DNA of 6,536 bases, taken from the NCBI GenBank assembly GCA_001824645.1, contig MHYD01000025.1, positions 1 through 6,536 of the forward strand, in the 5' to 3' direction. Source of the stretch: Planctomycetes bacterium RBG_13_46_10 (GTDB lineage Bacteria; Planctomycetota; Phycisphaerae; Sedimentisphaerales; Anaerobacaceae). Positions within the stretch are counted from its first letter, which is position 1. The number at the start of each line of letters is the position of its first letter. Of this stretch, positions 1 to 5,513 are shown piece after piece. The translations under genes and the position numbers were made by a program. The notes below the pieces were generated by a model, which made no database searches, had not been told where the DNA came from, and saw nothing but the letters and a program-made list of their open reading frames with translations.

Positions 1-2
1 CT

Positions 3-1082
3 GAAACAACAGATGAAAAGGGCGAACTGGCCGCAGCTAAGATTATCGCTGATGAACTTAGATGTTCCGGCGTAGATTCGCAAATAGATAATTGGGACCA
101 AAATCGGGCAAATATTATAGCTCACATAAAGTCTGCCAATCTCAAGCCGGCACTTTTATTTGTTTGCCATCTCGATGTTGTTGGGCCGGGCGAGGCCGCC
201 TGGGAACACCCGCCGTTTGCAGCGGTTGAAAGCAACGGCAAAATCTACGGCAGAGGCTCAACAGATATGAAAGGCGGCATAGCTTCCGTCGTTACCGCTA
301 TTAGGCAAATTATTGATGCCGGCACAAAATTGCAGGGCGATATAATCCTGCTTTGCGCCGCCGGCGAAGAAACCGATAGCTGCGGAGTAGGAAGATTCGC
401 CCGTGACTGCGGATGGCTTGGTAAGCTCGCCGGGGTAGTAATTCCCGAACCGACGGACTTTGCAGTTGTAACAGCACATCGCGGATTGGTTTGGCTGAAG
501 GTCGTCACAAAAGGCAAGGCTGCTCACAGCTCTGCCCCGGAGCTTGGGATAAATGCAATAGGCTCGATGAAGGCCTTTTTAAATGAGCTGGATAAATACA
601 GGTTTGATATACAGCCGCATCCGCTTTTAGGCACATGCTCGATGAGCATCAACACGATAACCGGCGGCAAGGCCATGAACGTTGTACCGGACCGCTGCGA
701 GGTTGGAATAGATATTCGTACTCTGCCGGGGCAGGGGCACCATGCGATTATCAAGGACTTCGAACAGATTTTTACACAGCTAAAACAACGATGTCAGACG
801 TTTAATGCCGAAGTCTGTGTTGATAGAGCCGTCGAAGCGATGGAGACAAGTTCGGATTGTGCATTTGTCAAAGACTTCTGCGATATTGTCGGAGCCGATA
901 AAACCAAGGCGGTTGGCTTCACAACAGATGCGCCGCATTTTAAGAATTTAGGTGCACCAATAGTTATATTTGGGCCTGGAAAGCCGGAATTGTGTCACAA
1001 GCCGGACGAATATATAGCCATTTCTGATTTGGAGAAAGCCGCCACATATTACAAAAACATTATACTCCGGTTTTTGGCGTGA
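3..1082 (+). CDS. M20 family metallopeptidase/deacylase (ArgE/DapE type), 5' end outside the window
   Basis: The frame is open from the window edge, and 359 residues are visible. Numbering the first visible residue 1, the M20 zinc-site signature is complete: His56 and Asp58 in CHLDVV, Asp88 in GRGSTDMKGG, the Glu122-Glu123 pair in AAGEETDS (general base plus metal ligand), Asp152 in PEPTD, and the C-terminal His332 in CHKPDEY. Residues from about 160 to 270 form the inserted dimerisation domain, starting at HRGLVWLKV and including the usual KAAHSS stretch. The visible part starts inside the first helix (TTDEKGELAA), so roughly 20 residues are probably missing and the full length would be near 380, normal for the family. 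Members hydrolyse an amide bond with two zinc ions in the cytoplasm, for example acetylornithine deacetylase or succinyl-diaminopimelate desuccinylase. The substrate cannot be told from this sequence. The in-frame ATG at 267 lies inside the catalytic domain and is not the start. Confidence 0.93.
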   Translation, partial: ETTDEKGELAAAKIIADELRCSGVDSQIDNWDQNRANIIAHIKSANLKPALLFVCHLDVVGPGEAAWEHPPFAAVESNGKIYGRGSTDMKGGIASVVTAIRQIIDAGTKLQGDIILLCAAGEETDSCGVGRFARDCGWLGKLAGVVIPEPTDFAVVTAHRGLVWLKVVTKGKAAHSSAPELGINAIGSMKAFLNELDKYRFDIQPHPLLGTCSMSINTITGGKAMNVVPDRCEVGIDIRTLPGQGHHAIIKDFEQIFTQLKQRCQTFNAEVCVDRAVEAMETSSDCAFVKDFCDIVGADKTKAVGFTTDAPHFKNLGAPIVIFGPGKPELCHKPDEYIAISDLEKAATYYKNIILRFLA

Positions 1083-1086
1083 TGAC

Positions 1087-1134
1087 ATTTACAAAAAAGC
1101 CCATGGTGACAATGGAAACTTGTGTAAATTTTTT
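1087..1134 (+). terminator. Possible weak intrinsic terminator after the M20 gene
   Basis: ATTTACA at 1087-1093 is complementary to TGTAAAT at 1123-1129, and a second small stem, CCAT/ATGG (1101-1104 with 1112-1115), lies inside it. A run of T follows directly (1129-1134). The outer stem is AT-only at most positions and the loop is long, so termination may be inefficient. Its location a few bases after the stop codon fits the role. Confidence 0.35.
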
Positions 1135-1165
1135 ATATTCAGGATAATTTTTTTCTATATTTTTC

Positions 1166-1194
1166 TTGACGCCGAATATTCATATTCATAAAAT
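1166..1194 (+). promoter_or_regulatory. Sigma70-type promoter with AT-rich upstream region
   Basis: A -35 box TTGACG (1166-1171) and a -10 box TAAAAT (1189-1194) are separated by exactly 17 bases, each matching the consensus at five of six positions. The sequence just upstream (about 1128-1165) is very rich in A and T, as in UP elements that strengthen promoters. Transcription would start near 1201. It would produce the folded RNA that ends at the terminator at 1443 and, with read-through, the six-gene run that starts at 1494. Start site and strength are inferred from sequence only. Confidence 0.6.
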
Positions 1195-1227
1195 TATGGT
1201 TTATATTAAACCTGTGGAGTTCTTTAA

Positions 1228-1374
1228 ATGGTCCAGATTAGGGAAAATATGCAGAAGCACACAACGAGTCACAAAGTGATGACAATGCTTCTGCGCACAG
1301 ACTTCCCGGCTACAGTGACAAAGACTAATGCCCTTTACATTTTCGTAGCCGTCAGAAAGGAGACTACTCCCTAA
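1228..1374 (+). CDS. Possible 48-residue small protein or leader peptide within the structured RNA
   Basis: An ATG at 1228 follows GGAG (1216-1219) by 8 bases, which is ideal spacing, and the frame runs 48 codons to TAA at 1372-1374. The peptide begins MVQIRENMQK and ends FVAVRKETTP. It is rich in Thr, Lys and Met, with no signal peptide, membrane segment or family that I recognise. Against a real gene: its whole length coincides with nested perfect inverted repeats, and its stop codon is part of the P1 stem, so RNA structure may explain the sequence better. If it is translated, ribosomes would unfold P1 and P2, which would make it a regulatory leader peptide ahead of the methyltransferase operon. 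Confidence 0.25.
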   Translation: MVQIRENMQKHTTSHKVMTMLLRTDFPATVTKTNALYIFVAVRKETTP

Positions 1375-1402
1375 AAGGACGATATAACATACTTAGAAGT
1401 TT

Positions 1403-1443
1403 AAAAAGCCTTTCAGGGAGCAAAAAACCTGAAAGGCTTTTTT
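1403..1443 (+). terminator. Strong Rho-independent terminator
   Basis: A 15-bp perfect stem pairs 1403-1417 with 1428-1442. Its ten-pair core is GCCTTTCAGG/CCTGAAAGGC, the loop is ten bases, and T runs through 1438-1443. The A-run on the 5' side means it could also act on the opposite strand. It ends the structured RNA transcript and lies 50 bases before the methyltransferase start codon, so it is either the end of a small RNA or the attenuator of the operon. Confidence 0.9.
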
Positions 1444-1458
1444 ATTTGGTTTATACCA

Positions 1459-1471
1459 GCCCCTGAGGGGC
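1459..1471 (+). promoter_or_regulatory. Small GC hairpin just upstream of the methyltransferase ribosome binding site
   Basis: GCCCC (1459-1463) pairs with GGGGC (1467-1471) around the three-base loop TGA. It lies between the strong terminator and the Shine-Dalgarno-like GAAGGG (1480-1485). It could tune translation or mRNA stability of the operon, but five pairs and a triloop are weak evidence. Confidence 0.3.
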
Positions 1472-1493
1472 GAGGACGTGAAGGGTTTGTCAA

Positions 1494-2267
1494 ATGATAA
1501 AGGTCAGAGAGATGGACATCGAATTATACAGAAACTACATGAATGAGCTTAATGGAAAAGCCGAGCCGGGATGGCAGTACGATGAAACAAAGCTCTGCGG
1601 TGTCAATTACAACGATACATGGCGCGCTTGGGTCTATGATCGATGTCAGCAGAAGTTCAGAGACTACAAAGCTGAAAGCGATGAAATAATTGCCGCTCTT
1701 GATATGGGTAAGAATCAAACGGTCATTGATATAGGTTGCGGCACGGGCGCCTTTACAATTCATGCAGCAAAGTACTTTAAAAAGGTCTTCGCAATTGATA
1801 TATCAAAAGCGATGCTCAGACGCGCCCGCAAAAAGGCTGGGATACTTAAACTCGGCAACATTAAATTCTGTAAGGGCGGCTTCCTGACATACAAACACGA
1901 TGATGAACCCGTTGACGCTGTCGTCTCCGTAAAAGCGCTGCACCACCTGCCTGATTTCTGGAAACTGGTGGGGCTTAAACGCATTGCTCGGATGATTAAG
2001 ACGGGCGGAAAACTATATATCAAAGACGTTGTCTTTTCATTTGATATGGACGGTTACGAATCCCGTATTAAGTCCTTCATCCAGTCAATGACAAATCGTA
2101 CCGAGCCGGGGATGAAATGGGACCTGGAGACACATTTCCGCCAAGAGTACAGCACGTGCGGCTGGATTATGGAAGGTCTGCTTCAGCGGGCAGGATTTAA
2201 AATAGAAACGGCTGATTATAAAGACGGCTTTTTGGCAGCGTATTTGTGTACAAAGGATATAATATAA
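1494..2267 (+). CDS. Class I SAM-dependent methyltransferase, first gene of a six-gene run
   Basis: This 257-residue protein carries a Rossmann-fold methyltransferase domain. Motif I is VIDIGCGTG at residues 77-85, the acidic ribose-binding residue is Asp102 in VFAIDIS, and the motif IV region is VDAVVSVKALHHLPD (140-154), followed by KTGGKLYIKD (169-178) with the usual post-motif Gly pair. It resembles the UbiE/Methyltransf_11 group, which methylates small molecules. The acceptor is not predictable, and residues 1-70 are a lineage-specific helical cap. The first ATG at 1494 has GAAGGG eight bases before it. A second in-frame ATG at 1512 has AAAGG at a similar distance, so the true protein may be six residues shorter. 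It follows a strong terminator by 50 bases with no clear promoter of its own, and the next gene begins two bases after its stop, so the two are surely cotranscribed. Confidence 0.88.
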   Translation: MIKVREMDIELYRNYMNELNGKAEPGWQYDETKLCGVNYNDTWRAWVYDRCQQKFRDYKAESDEIIAALDMGKNQTVIDIGCGTGAFTIHAAKYFKKVFAIDISKAMLRRARKKAGILKLGNIKFCKGGFLTYKHDDEPVDAVVSVKALHHLPDFWKLVGLKRIARMIKTGGKLYIKDVVFSFDMDGYESRIKSFIQSMTNRTEPGMKWDLETHFRQEYSTCGWIMEGLLQRAGFKIETADYKDGFLAAYLCTKDII

Positions 2268-2269
2268 GT

Positions 2270-2743
2270 ATGCGTGACACATTAAAGATAAGAAAATTCA
2301 ATAGAATGGATCTATCGGGATTAAGAGAATTGATTTATAAGACAATTGACGCCTGCTATTCTGGCATTTATTGCGCTGAAGCCGTGAAATTCTTTAAGGA
2401 CTGGCACTGCGACGAGAAGATTCTCAAAAATGCAAAAGAAGGGTACACAATTGTTGTTGAGAAAAACAACCAGATAATCGGGACAGGCACAATAGTTGGT
2501 GATGAAATTATGAGGGTTTTTGTTAATCCTGCGTTTCAGAAACGAGGAGTCGGCAAGCTCATTATGCGCCGGCTTGAGCAAAAGGCTGTCTCCGCCGGAA
2601 TTGAAGTCCTCAAATTGGATGCATCGCTTCCATCAAAAAGGTTTTATGAATTATTGGGCTACGTCCTTTTAGAAGAAACTTTTGTAGAGGTAGAAAATAA
2701 CAAAAGGCTGGACTACTATAAAATGCAAAAGACTTTATCCTAA
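2270..2743 (+). CDS. GNAT family N-acetyltransferase (first of three)
   Basis: This 157-residue protein has the GNAT fold. The strand-4/helix-3 acetyl-CoA site reads MRVFVNPAFQKRGVGK, with the Q-x-x-G-x-G-K pyrophosphate loop at residues 90-96. The C-terminal motif B is KRFYELLGY, with the Tyr commonly used as general acid. The N-terminal half (RKFNRMDLSGLRELI, then the YSGIYCAEAVKFF stretch) is of the type seen in many small bacterial GNATs of unknown substrate. I place the start at ATG 2270, two bases after the methyltransferase stop and preceded by AAAGGA at 2252-2257. An upstream in-frame ATG at 2246 would overlap the methyltransferase and add eight residues that do not resemble GNAT starts. 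It would transfer acetyl groups to a small amine or a protein amine in the cytoplasm. Confidence 0.85.
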   Translation: MRDTLKIRKFNRMDLSGLRELIYKTIDACYSGIYCAEAVKFFKDWHCDEKILKNAKEGYTIVVEKNNQIIGTGTIVGDEIMRVFVNPAFQKRGVGKLIMRRLEQKAVSAGIEVLKLDASLPSKRFYELLGYVLLEETFVEVENNKRLDYYKMQKTLS

Positions 2744-2757
2744 CTGCGGGAGTAACT

Positions 2758-3252
2758 ATGAATTTCAAAGTGGAAAAAATGAAAGACCAAGACGCCCCTG
2801 CCGTGAAGGAAATCTACCAGGATGGTATTGATACAGGCAATGCAACCTTTGAAAGTGAAGCGCCCGAATGGAAACAGTGGGACAAAAGTCACCTGCGCGA
2901 TTGCAGGATCGTAGCCAAATCAGAAGGTAAAATTGTCGGCTGGGTTGCGCTTAGTTCGGTTTCTGAAAGATGTGCATATAGAGGTGTAGCTGAAGTAAGC
3001 CTGTATGTCAAATCATCGGCAAGGGGACAAGGTGTAGGTAAAGCCTTGCTGAAGGCGGTAATAGAAGAATCGGAAAGAGTTGGTATCTGGACGCTGCAAG
3101 CCGGCACTTTCCCCGAAAATGTGGCGAGCCTGGCCCTGCAAAAAGCTTGCGGTTTCCGAATTGTTGGCACGAGAGAAAAAATCGGCTGTATGAATGGACA
3201 ATGGCGTGACGTCGTTCTTACGGAACGCAGAAGCAAAGTCATCGGTATTTAA
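2758..3252 (+). CDS. GNAT acetyltransferase of the phosphinothricin/methionine-derivative (PAT/MnaT) type
   Basis: This 164-residue protein has the layout of the PAT/MnaT (YncA) branch: an N-terminal NATFESEAP segment, GVAEVSLYVKSSARGQGVGKAL (76-97) with the acyl-CoA loop RGQGVGK, then NVASLALQKACGF (121-133) and the closing GQWRDVVLTER. Family members acetylate amino-acid-like amines such as phosphinothricin, methionine sulfone or methionine sulfoximine. The Glu of the active site is kept (Glu79), but the position after the NxxS segment that is usually His in this branch is Gln128, so activity or substrate may differ. GGAG at 2749-2752 lies five bases before the ATG, which is 14 bases after the previous stop. 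It is part of the operon. Confidence 0.87.
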   Translation: MNFKVEKMKDQDAPAVKEIYQDGIDTGNATFESEAPEWKQWDKSHLRDCRIVAKSEGKIVGWVALSSVSERCAYRGVAEVSLYVKSSARGQGVGKALLKAVIEESERVGIWTLQAGTFPENVASLALQKACGFRIVGTREKIGCMNGQWRDVVLTERRSKVIGI

Positions 3253-3273
3253 TGGTAGGTGCAGGTTGTAACA

Positions 3274-3753
3274 ATGATGATAAAACAAGCAAATGAAGCT
3301 GATATTAGTATTTTAGTGACTCTTATTCGAAGCTCGTTCCGTGACGTGGCTGAGAAATTCAAGATCACGGCTGAAAATTGTCCGAAGAGCCCGGCGTTTT
3401 ATACGAAAGAACGGCTCGAAGAAGATTTTAAAAAAGGACTAAGATATTTCATCTTGGAGCAAGATGGTCAAGCCCGCGGCTGTGTGGCTCTTGAGAAAGC
3501 AAGTCCGGATGTTTGTTATCTGGAAAGGCTCGCGGTGCCGCCGGAATACAGGAGAAAAGGCTGTGGAAAAATACTGGTAAATCATATATTTGACGAGGCA
3601 AGAAAAACAGGCGTAAAGAGAGTGGAGATAGGCGTAATTTCAAAAAATAGAAAACTAAAGAATTGGTATAAAAAATTCGGCTTCGTACAAAAAGGTACAA
3701 AGAAATTTGACCATTTGCCATTTACGGTTGCGTTTATGTACAGAGAATTATGA
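3274..3753 (+). CDS. GNAT family N-acetyltransferase (third of three)
   Basis: This 159-residue protein has VCYLERLAVPPEYRRKGCGK (80-99) containing the acetyl-CoA loop RRKGCGK, and WYKKFGF (131-137) as motif B. The block AENCPKSPAFYTKE (33-46) marks a particular bacterial GNAT subgroup without a defined substrate, as far as I know. The start is uncertain. ATG 3274 and ATG 3277 both give the typical IKQANEAD beginning, with AGG at 3263-3265 as Shine-Dalgarno site. A GTG at 3259 would add five residues. The gap to the previous gene is 21 bases, and its stop overlaps the region just before the next start. It is only distantly similar to the two preceding GNATs, so the trio does not look like a recent tandem duplication. 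Confidence 0.86.
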   Translation: MMIKQANEADISILVTLIRSSFRDVAEKFKITAENCPKSPAFYTKERLEEDFKKGLRYFILEQDGQARGCVALEKASPDVCYLERLAVPPEYRRKGCGKILVNHIFDEARKTGVKRVEIGVISKNRKLKNWYKKFGFVQKGTKKFDHLPFTVAFMYREL

Positions 3754-3764
3754 GGATTATTTTT

Positions 3765-4106
3765 ATGAACAGACTGGAAGAAATTTCAAAGCAAAGAGAA
3801 AAAGCTCACAACAAATTATTGTCTCTCAAATCGAAGGTTTATAAATCTTTTCTGGAGATGGAAAAGGCTGCTTACTCCGATGGTGTCTTATCTAAAAAGG
3901 CCAAGGAGCTTATCGCGGTCGGCATCTCGGTAGTTATTAACTGCGAATCATGTATGCAGTGGCATATTGAGCAGGCTGCTAAAGCTGGGGCCTCAATGGC
4001 CGAAGTTCTTGAGGCGATAGAAGTCGGAATGGAGATGGGCGGCGGCCCGGCTACCGTATCGGCACGATTCGCCCTTGAGGTAATGGAGACCGTCTTCAAA
4101 GAATAG
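3765..4106 (+). CDS. Carboxymuconolactone decarboxylase/AhpD-like protein with CxxC centre
   Basis: This 113-residue all-helical protein has the CMD/AhpD core: Glu48 in KAKELIAVG, then Cys60-x-x-Cys63-x-x-x-His67 (NCESCMQWH), then the AAKAGASMAEVLEAIEVGMEMGGGPA stretch. In AhpD this Cys-Cys-His-Glu set makes a peroxide-reducing or disulfide-exchange centre, so a thiol redox role is likelier than lactone decarboxylation. The length is normal for single-domain members, which usually form trimers or hexamers. I prefer ATG 3765 because GAGG (3752-3755) lies nine bases ahead. The ATG at 3750, which overlaps the previous stop as ATGA, would add MRIIF. Either way it is translationally close to the third GNAT and 15 bases ahead of the HemW-like gene. 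Confidence 0.88.
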   Translation: MNRLEEISKQREKAHNKLLSLKSKVYKSFLEMEKAAYSDGVLSKKAKELIAVGISVVINCESCMQWHIEQAAKAGASMAEVLEAIEVGMEMGGGPATVSARFALEVMETVFKE

Positions 4107-4121
4107 GGCAGGTCAGAGAAA

Positions 4122-5276
4122 ATGTCTGATAATCACAGCTTAAAATCTTGTCAAGACGGCACAGGTTTATATGTTCACGTTCCATTTTGCCGGAGTAAGT
4201 GCCGCTACTGCAGCTTCTACTCCGAGCCTATCGCTGATTACGATGCAGGTGCTGTTGTCAGCGCGATGATTGCCGAGACGGAGCGATATGAGCTGGGCAA
4301 GAGCATAAAAACCATTTACATCGGCGGTGGAAGTCCAAGCGTTCTTACGCAGGAAAATCTGCTCGGGTTGGTTAACCAACTGACACTGCGGTGCCCGGTG
4401 GCAGAGGAGTTCACAGTCGAGGTAAATCCCGGCCAGGTGGATAAGACACTGCTTAATGAGCTGCGTGGAGCAGGGGTCAATCGACTTTCAATCGGAGCCC
4501 AGTCTTTTATTCAGCAGGAGCTTGAATTTTTGGGCAGAAGCCATACTGTCGATTGTATACACAAATCAGTCCAACAAGGCAGGATGGCCGGTTTTGACAA
4601 TATCAGTCTGGATTTGATTTTTGCTGTCCCAGGCTCATGTCTGGATTCATGGAAACACAATCTCCGCTCGGCAATCGAGCTGGCAATAGACCATGTAAGC
4701 GCTTACAGTCTTACTTACGAAGACCAGACTCCTCTTGGCAGGGACTTGGCGGCTGGGCTGATAAAGCCTATAGATGAAGATACCGACAGGGCAATGTACG
4801 AACTGACTATTGACGAGCTTGCAAAGGCCAGCCTTGACCAGTACGAAATATCAAATTTCGCAAAGGATGTTTTCCAGTGCAGACATAATCTTAACTACTG
4901 GGCTAACGGCACCTATATTGGGATTGGGCCCGGCGCAGCTTCGTACTTGCAGGGCACAAGGAGTAAAAATTATGCTGATATTAACAAGTATGCCGAAGCG
5001 GTCAGAAGCGGTGCTAGCACGGTCGAATCGAGTGAAACGCTCAGCGATGTCGAACGGGCGTGTGAGACAGCGGTGCTGAATCTGCGTCGCCGGTGTGGGA
5101 TTGATTTGGCGGAATTCAAAACAAAAACTGGTTTTGATGCTATGCAGCTTTTTGCAGAACCGATTCGGACATATCAGAAAATGGGATTGATTGAGAAGGA
5201 CGGCGGCAGGATTTTCCTTACGCGCCAGGCGCTTGGGATTGCTGATTCGATTTTGTGCGACTTTGCAAGTGTTTAG
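4122..5276 (+). CDS. hemW: Radical SAM heme chaperone HemW-like protein
   Basis: This 384-residue protein is a close structural match to HemW. The iron-sulfur motif is Cys23-x3-Cys27-x2-Cys30 in HVPFCRSKCRYCSF. It lacks the extra fourth Cys typical of true coproporphyrinogen dehydrogenase HemN, which argues for HemW. Other family blocks are IYIGGGSPSVL (65-75), VEVNPG (99-104), NRLSIGAQSF (120-129), GFDNISLDLIFAVPG (157-171), YEISNFA (241-247) and the HNLNYW heme-binding motif (255-260). The C terminus ends with LTRQALGIADSILCDF, as usual. HemW binds heme and passes it to target proteins in a SAM and 4Fe-4S dependent way. Oddity: the block normally read GxGPGAHS is GIGPGAAS here (residues 267-273), with Ala for His. 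AGG at 4110-4112 is placed nine bases before ATG 4122. It is the last gene of the run. Confidence 0.93.
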   Translation: MSDNHSLKSCQDGTGLYVHVPFCRSKCRYCSFYSEPIADYDAGAVVSAMIAETERYELGKSIKTIYIGGGSPSVLTQENLLGLVNQLTLRCPVAEEFTVEVNPGQVDKTLLNELRGAGVNRLSIGAQSFIQQELEFLGRSHTVDCIHKSVQQGRMAGFDNISLDLIFAVPGSCLDSWKHNLRSAIELAIDHVSAYSLTYEDQTPLGRDLAAGLIKPIDEDTDRAMYELTIDELAKASLDQYEISNFAKDVFQCRHNLNYWANGTYIGIGPGAASYLQGTRSKNYADINKYAEAVRSGASTVESSETLSDVERACETAVLNLRRRCGIDLAEFKTKTGFDAMQLFAEPIRTYQKMGLIEKDGGRIFLTRQALGIADSILCDFASV

Positions 5277-5296
5277 AATGGGATTTTTTAGACACT

Positions 5297-5324
5297 GATT
5301 AATGCAGATTAATGCTGTTTTTTT
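5297..5324 (+). terminator. Tandem 10-base repeat and T-run after hemW, possible weak terminator
   Basis: GATTAATGC occurs twice with a ten-base period (5297-5305 and 5307-5315). Because ATTAAT is self-complementary, the two copies can pair (5298-5303 with 5308-5313, loop GCAG), and seven T follow at 5318-5324. An all-AT six-pair stem is a poor terminator, but the position, about 20 bases after the hemW stop, is right. Confidence 0.3.
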
Positions 5325-5343
5325 ATATATTTGCGCAAAAAGC

Positions 5344-5373
5344 TTGTTTTCTTCCTCGGTTTAACGATATATT
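5344..5373 (+). promoter_or_regulatory. Tentative promoter for the Bro-N gene
   Basis: TTGTTT (5344-5349) and TATATT (5368-5373) are 18 bases apart in an AT-rich stretch. The -10 box matches well and the -35 box only in its first half. Transcription would begin near 5380 and give a leader of about 130 bases before the start codon at 5514. I saw no LexA-type operator in it. Confidence 0.3.
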
Positions 5374-5380
5374 GATATTT

Positions 5381-5493
5381 TAAGGCCGGGAGCAGAGAAT
5401 CATACCTTAGTCCGTCAACATTGCTGTCCGGCAGACGATTGAAGAAGCATTGGGAACTTCTTATACAAGTAGGAATGGTCTGCGGAAAACTTG
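5381..5493 (+). promoter_or_regulatory. Folded 5' leader upstream of the Bro-N gene
   Basis: Several complementary segments crowd this stretch. GCCGGG then AGCA (5385-5394) pairs with TGCT then TCCGGC (5422-5432, one bulged G at 5426). TAAGG (5381-5385) pairs with CCTTA (5405-5409). GCAGAC (5431-5436) pairs with GTCTGC (5478-5483) and encloses AAGAAG/CTTCTT (5442-5447 with 5457-5462). CAAGT (5466-5470) pairs with ACTTG (5489-5493). Some pairings exclude each other, so the RNA could switch between forms. It ends ten bases before a perfect ribosome binding site. I recognise no riboswitch core. It could equally be a remnant of a mobile or non-coding element. Confidence 0.4.
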
Positions 5494-5513
5494 GATACAA
5501 TTAGGAGGTTGTA

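Larger units (their letters stand above)
1201..1443 (+). ncRNA. Unrecognised structured RNA: small RNA or attenuator leader
   Basis: Between a good promoter and a near-perfect terminator lies a segment that can fold into a three-way junction. The closing stem P1 is GTCC (1231-1234) with GGAC (1377-1380), then a small internal loop, then TTAGGGA (1238-1244) with TCCCTAA (1368-1374). Hairpin P2 is GCAGAAGCA (1251-1259) with TGCTTCTGC (1286-1294), capped by TCAC/GTGA (1269-1272 with 1276-1279). Hairpin P3 is CGGCTAC (1307-1313) with GTAGCCG (1345-1351), holding AAAG/CTTT (1320-1323 with 1333-1336). All these stems are perfect and properly nested. I compared it by eye with common riboswitches, 6S RNA, SRP RNA, tmRNA and T-boxes and saw no match to their conserved cores. 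Known: promoter-structure-terminator units are either small RNAs or leaders. Inferred: which of the two this is. The boundaries are estimates. Confidence 0.55.

Noticed and set aside
1231..1380. Known RNA classes for the three-way junction (SAM, cobalamin, THF and TPP riboswitches, 6S RNA, hammerhead ribozyme)
   Set aside because: None of their conserved core sequences could be found by eye. In particular there is no hammerhead CTGANGA/GAAA core and no SAM-I kink-turn sequence. A covariance-model scan was not possible here.
2889..3242. 117-codon minus-strand frame opposite the second GNAT gene
   Set aside because: It is antisense to a clear acetyltransferase, has no domain and is rich in Ser, Leu and Pro, as expected of a shadow frame.
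2270..3753. Recent tandem duplication as origin of the three GNAT genes
   Set aside because: Outside the acetyl-CoA loop the three proteins share little sequence and belong to different subgroups.
4810..5079. 89-codon plus-strand frame inside hemW
   Set aside because: It overlaps conserved HemW motifs in another frame and has low-complexity, unrelated content, so it is a shadow frame.
5294..5317. LexA/SOS operator ahead of the DinD-like gene
   Set aside because: CTG and CAG triplets occur, but with seven bases between them rather than ten, and they lie within the tandem repeat far from the likely start.
5309..5500. 63-codon minus-strand frame between hemW and the Bro-N gene
   Set aside because: No ribosome binding site or recognisable domain, and it lies over the folded leader whose inverted repeats explain the sequence better.
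5359..5513. Integron attC site upstream of the Bro-N gene
   Set aside because: A GTTTAAC-like seven-base stretch exists at 5359-5365, but there is no matching GTTRRRY core at the other side and no integrase in view.
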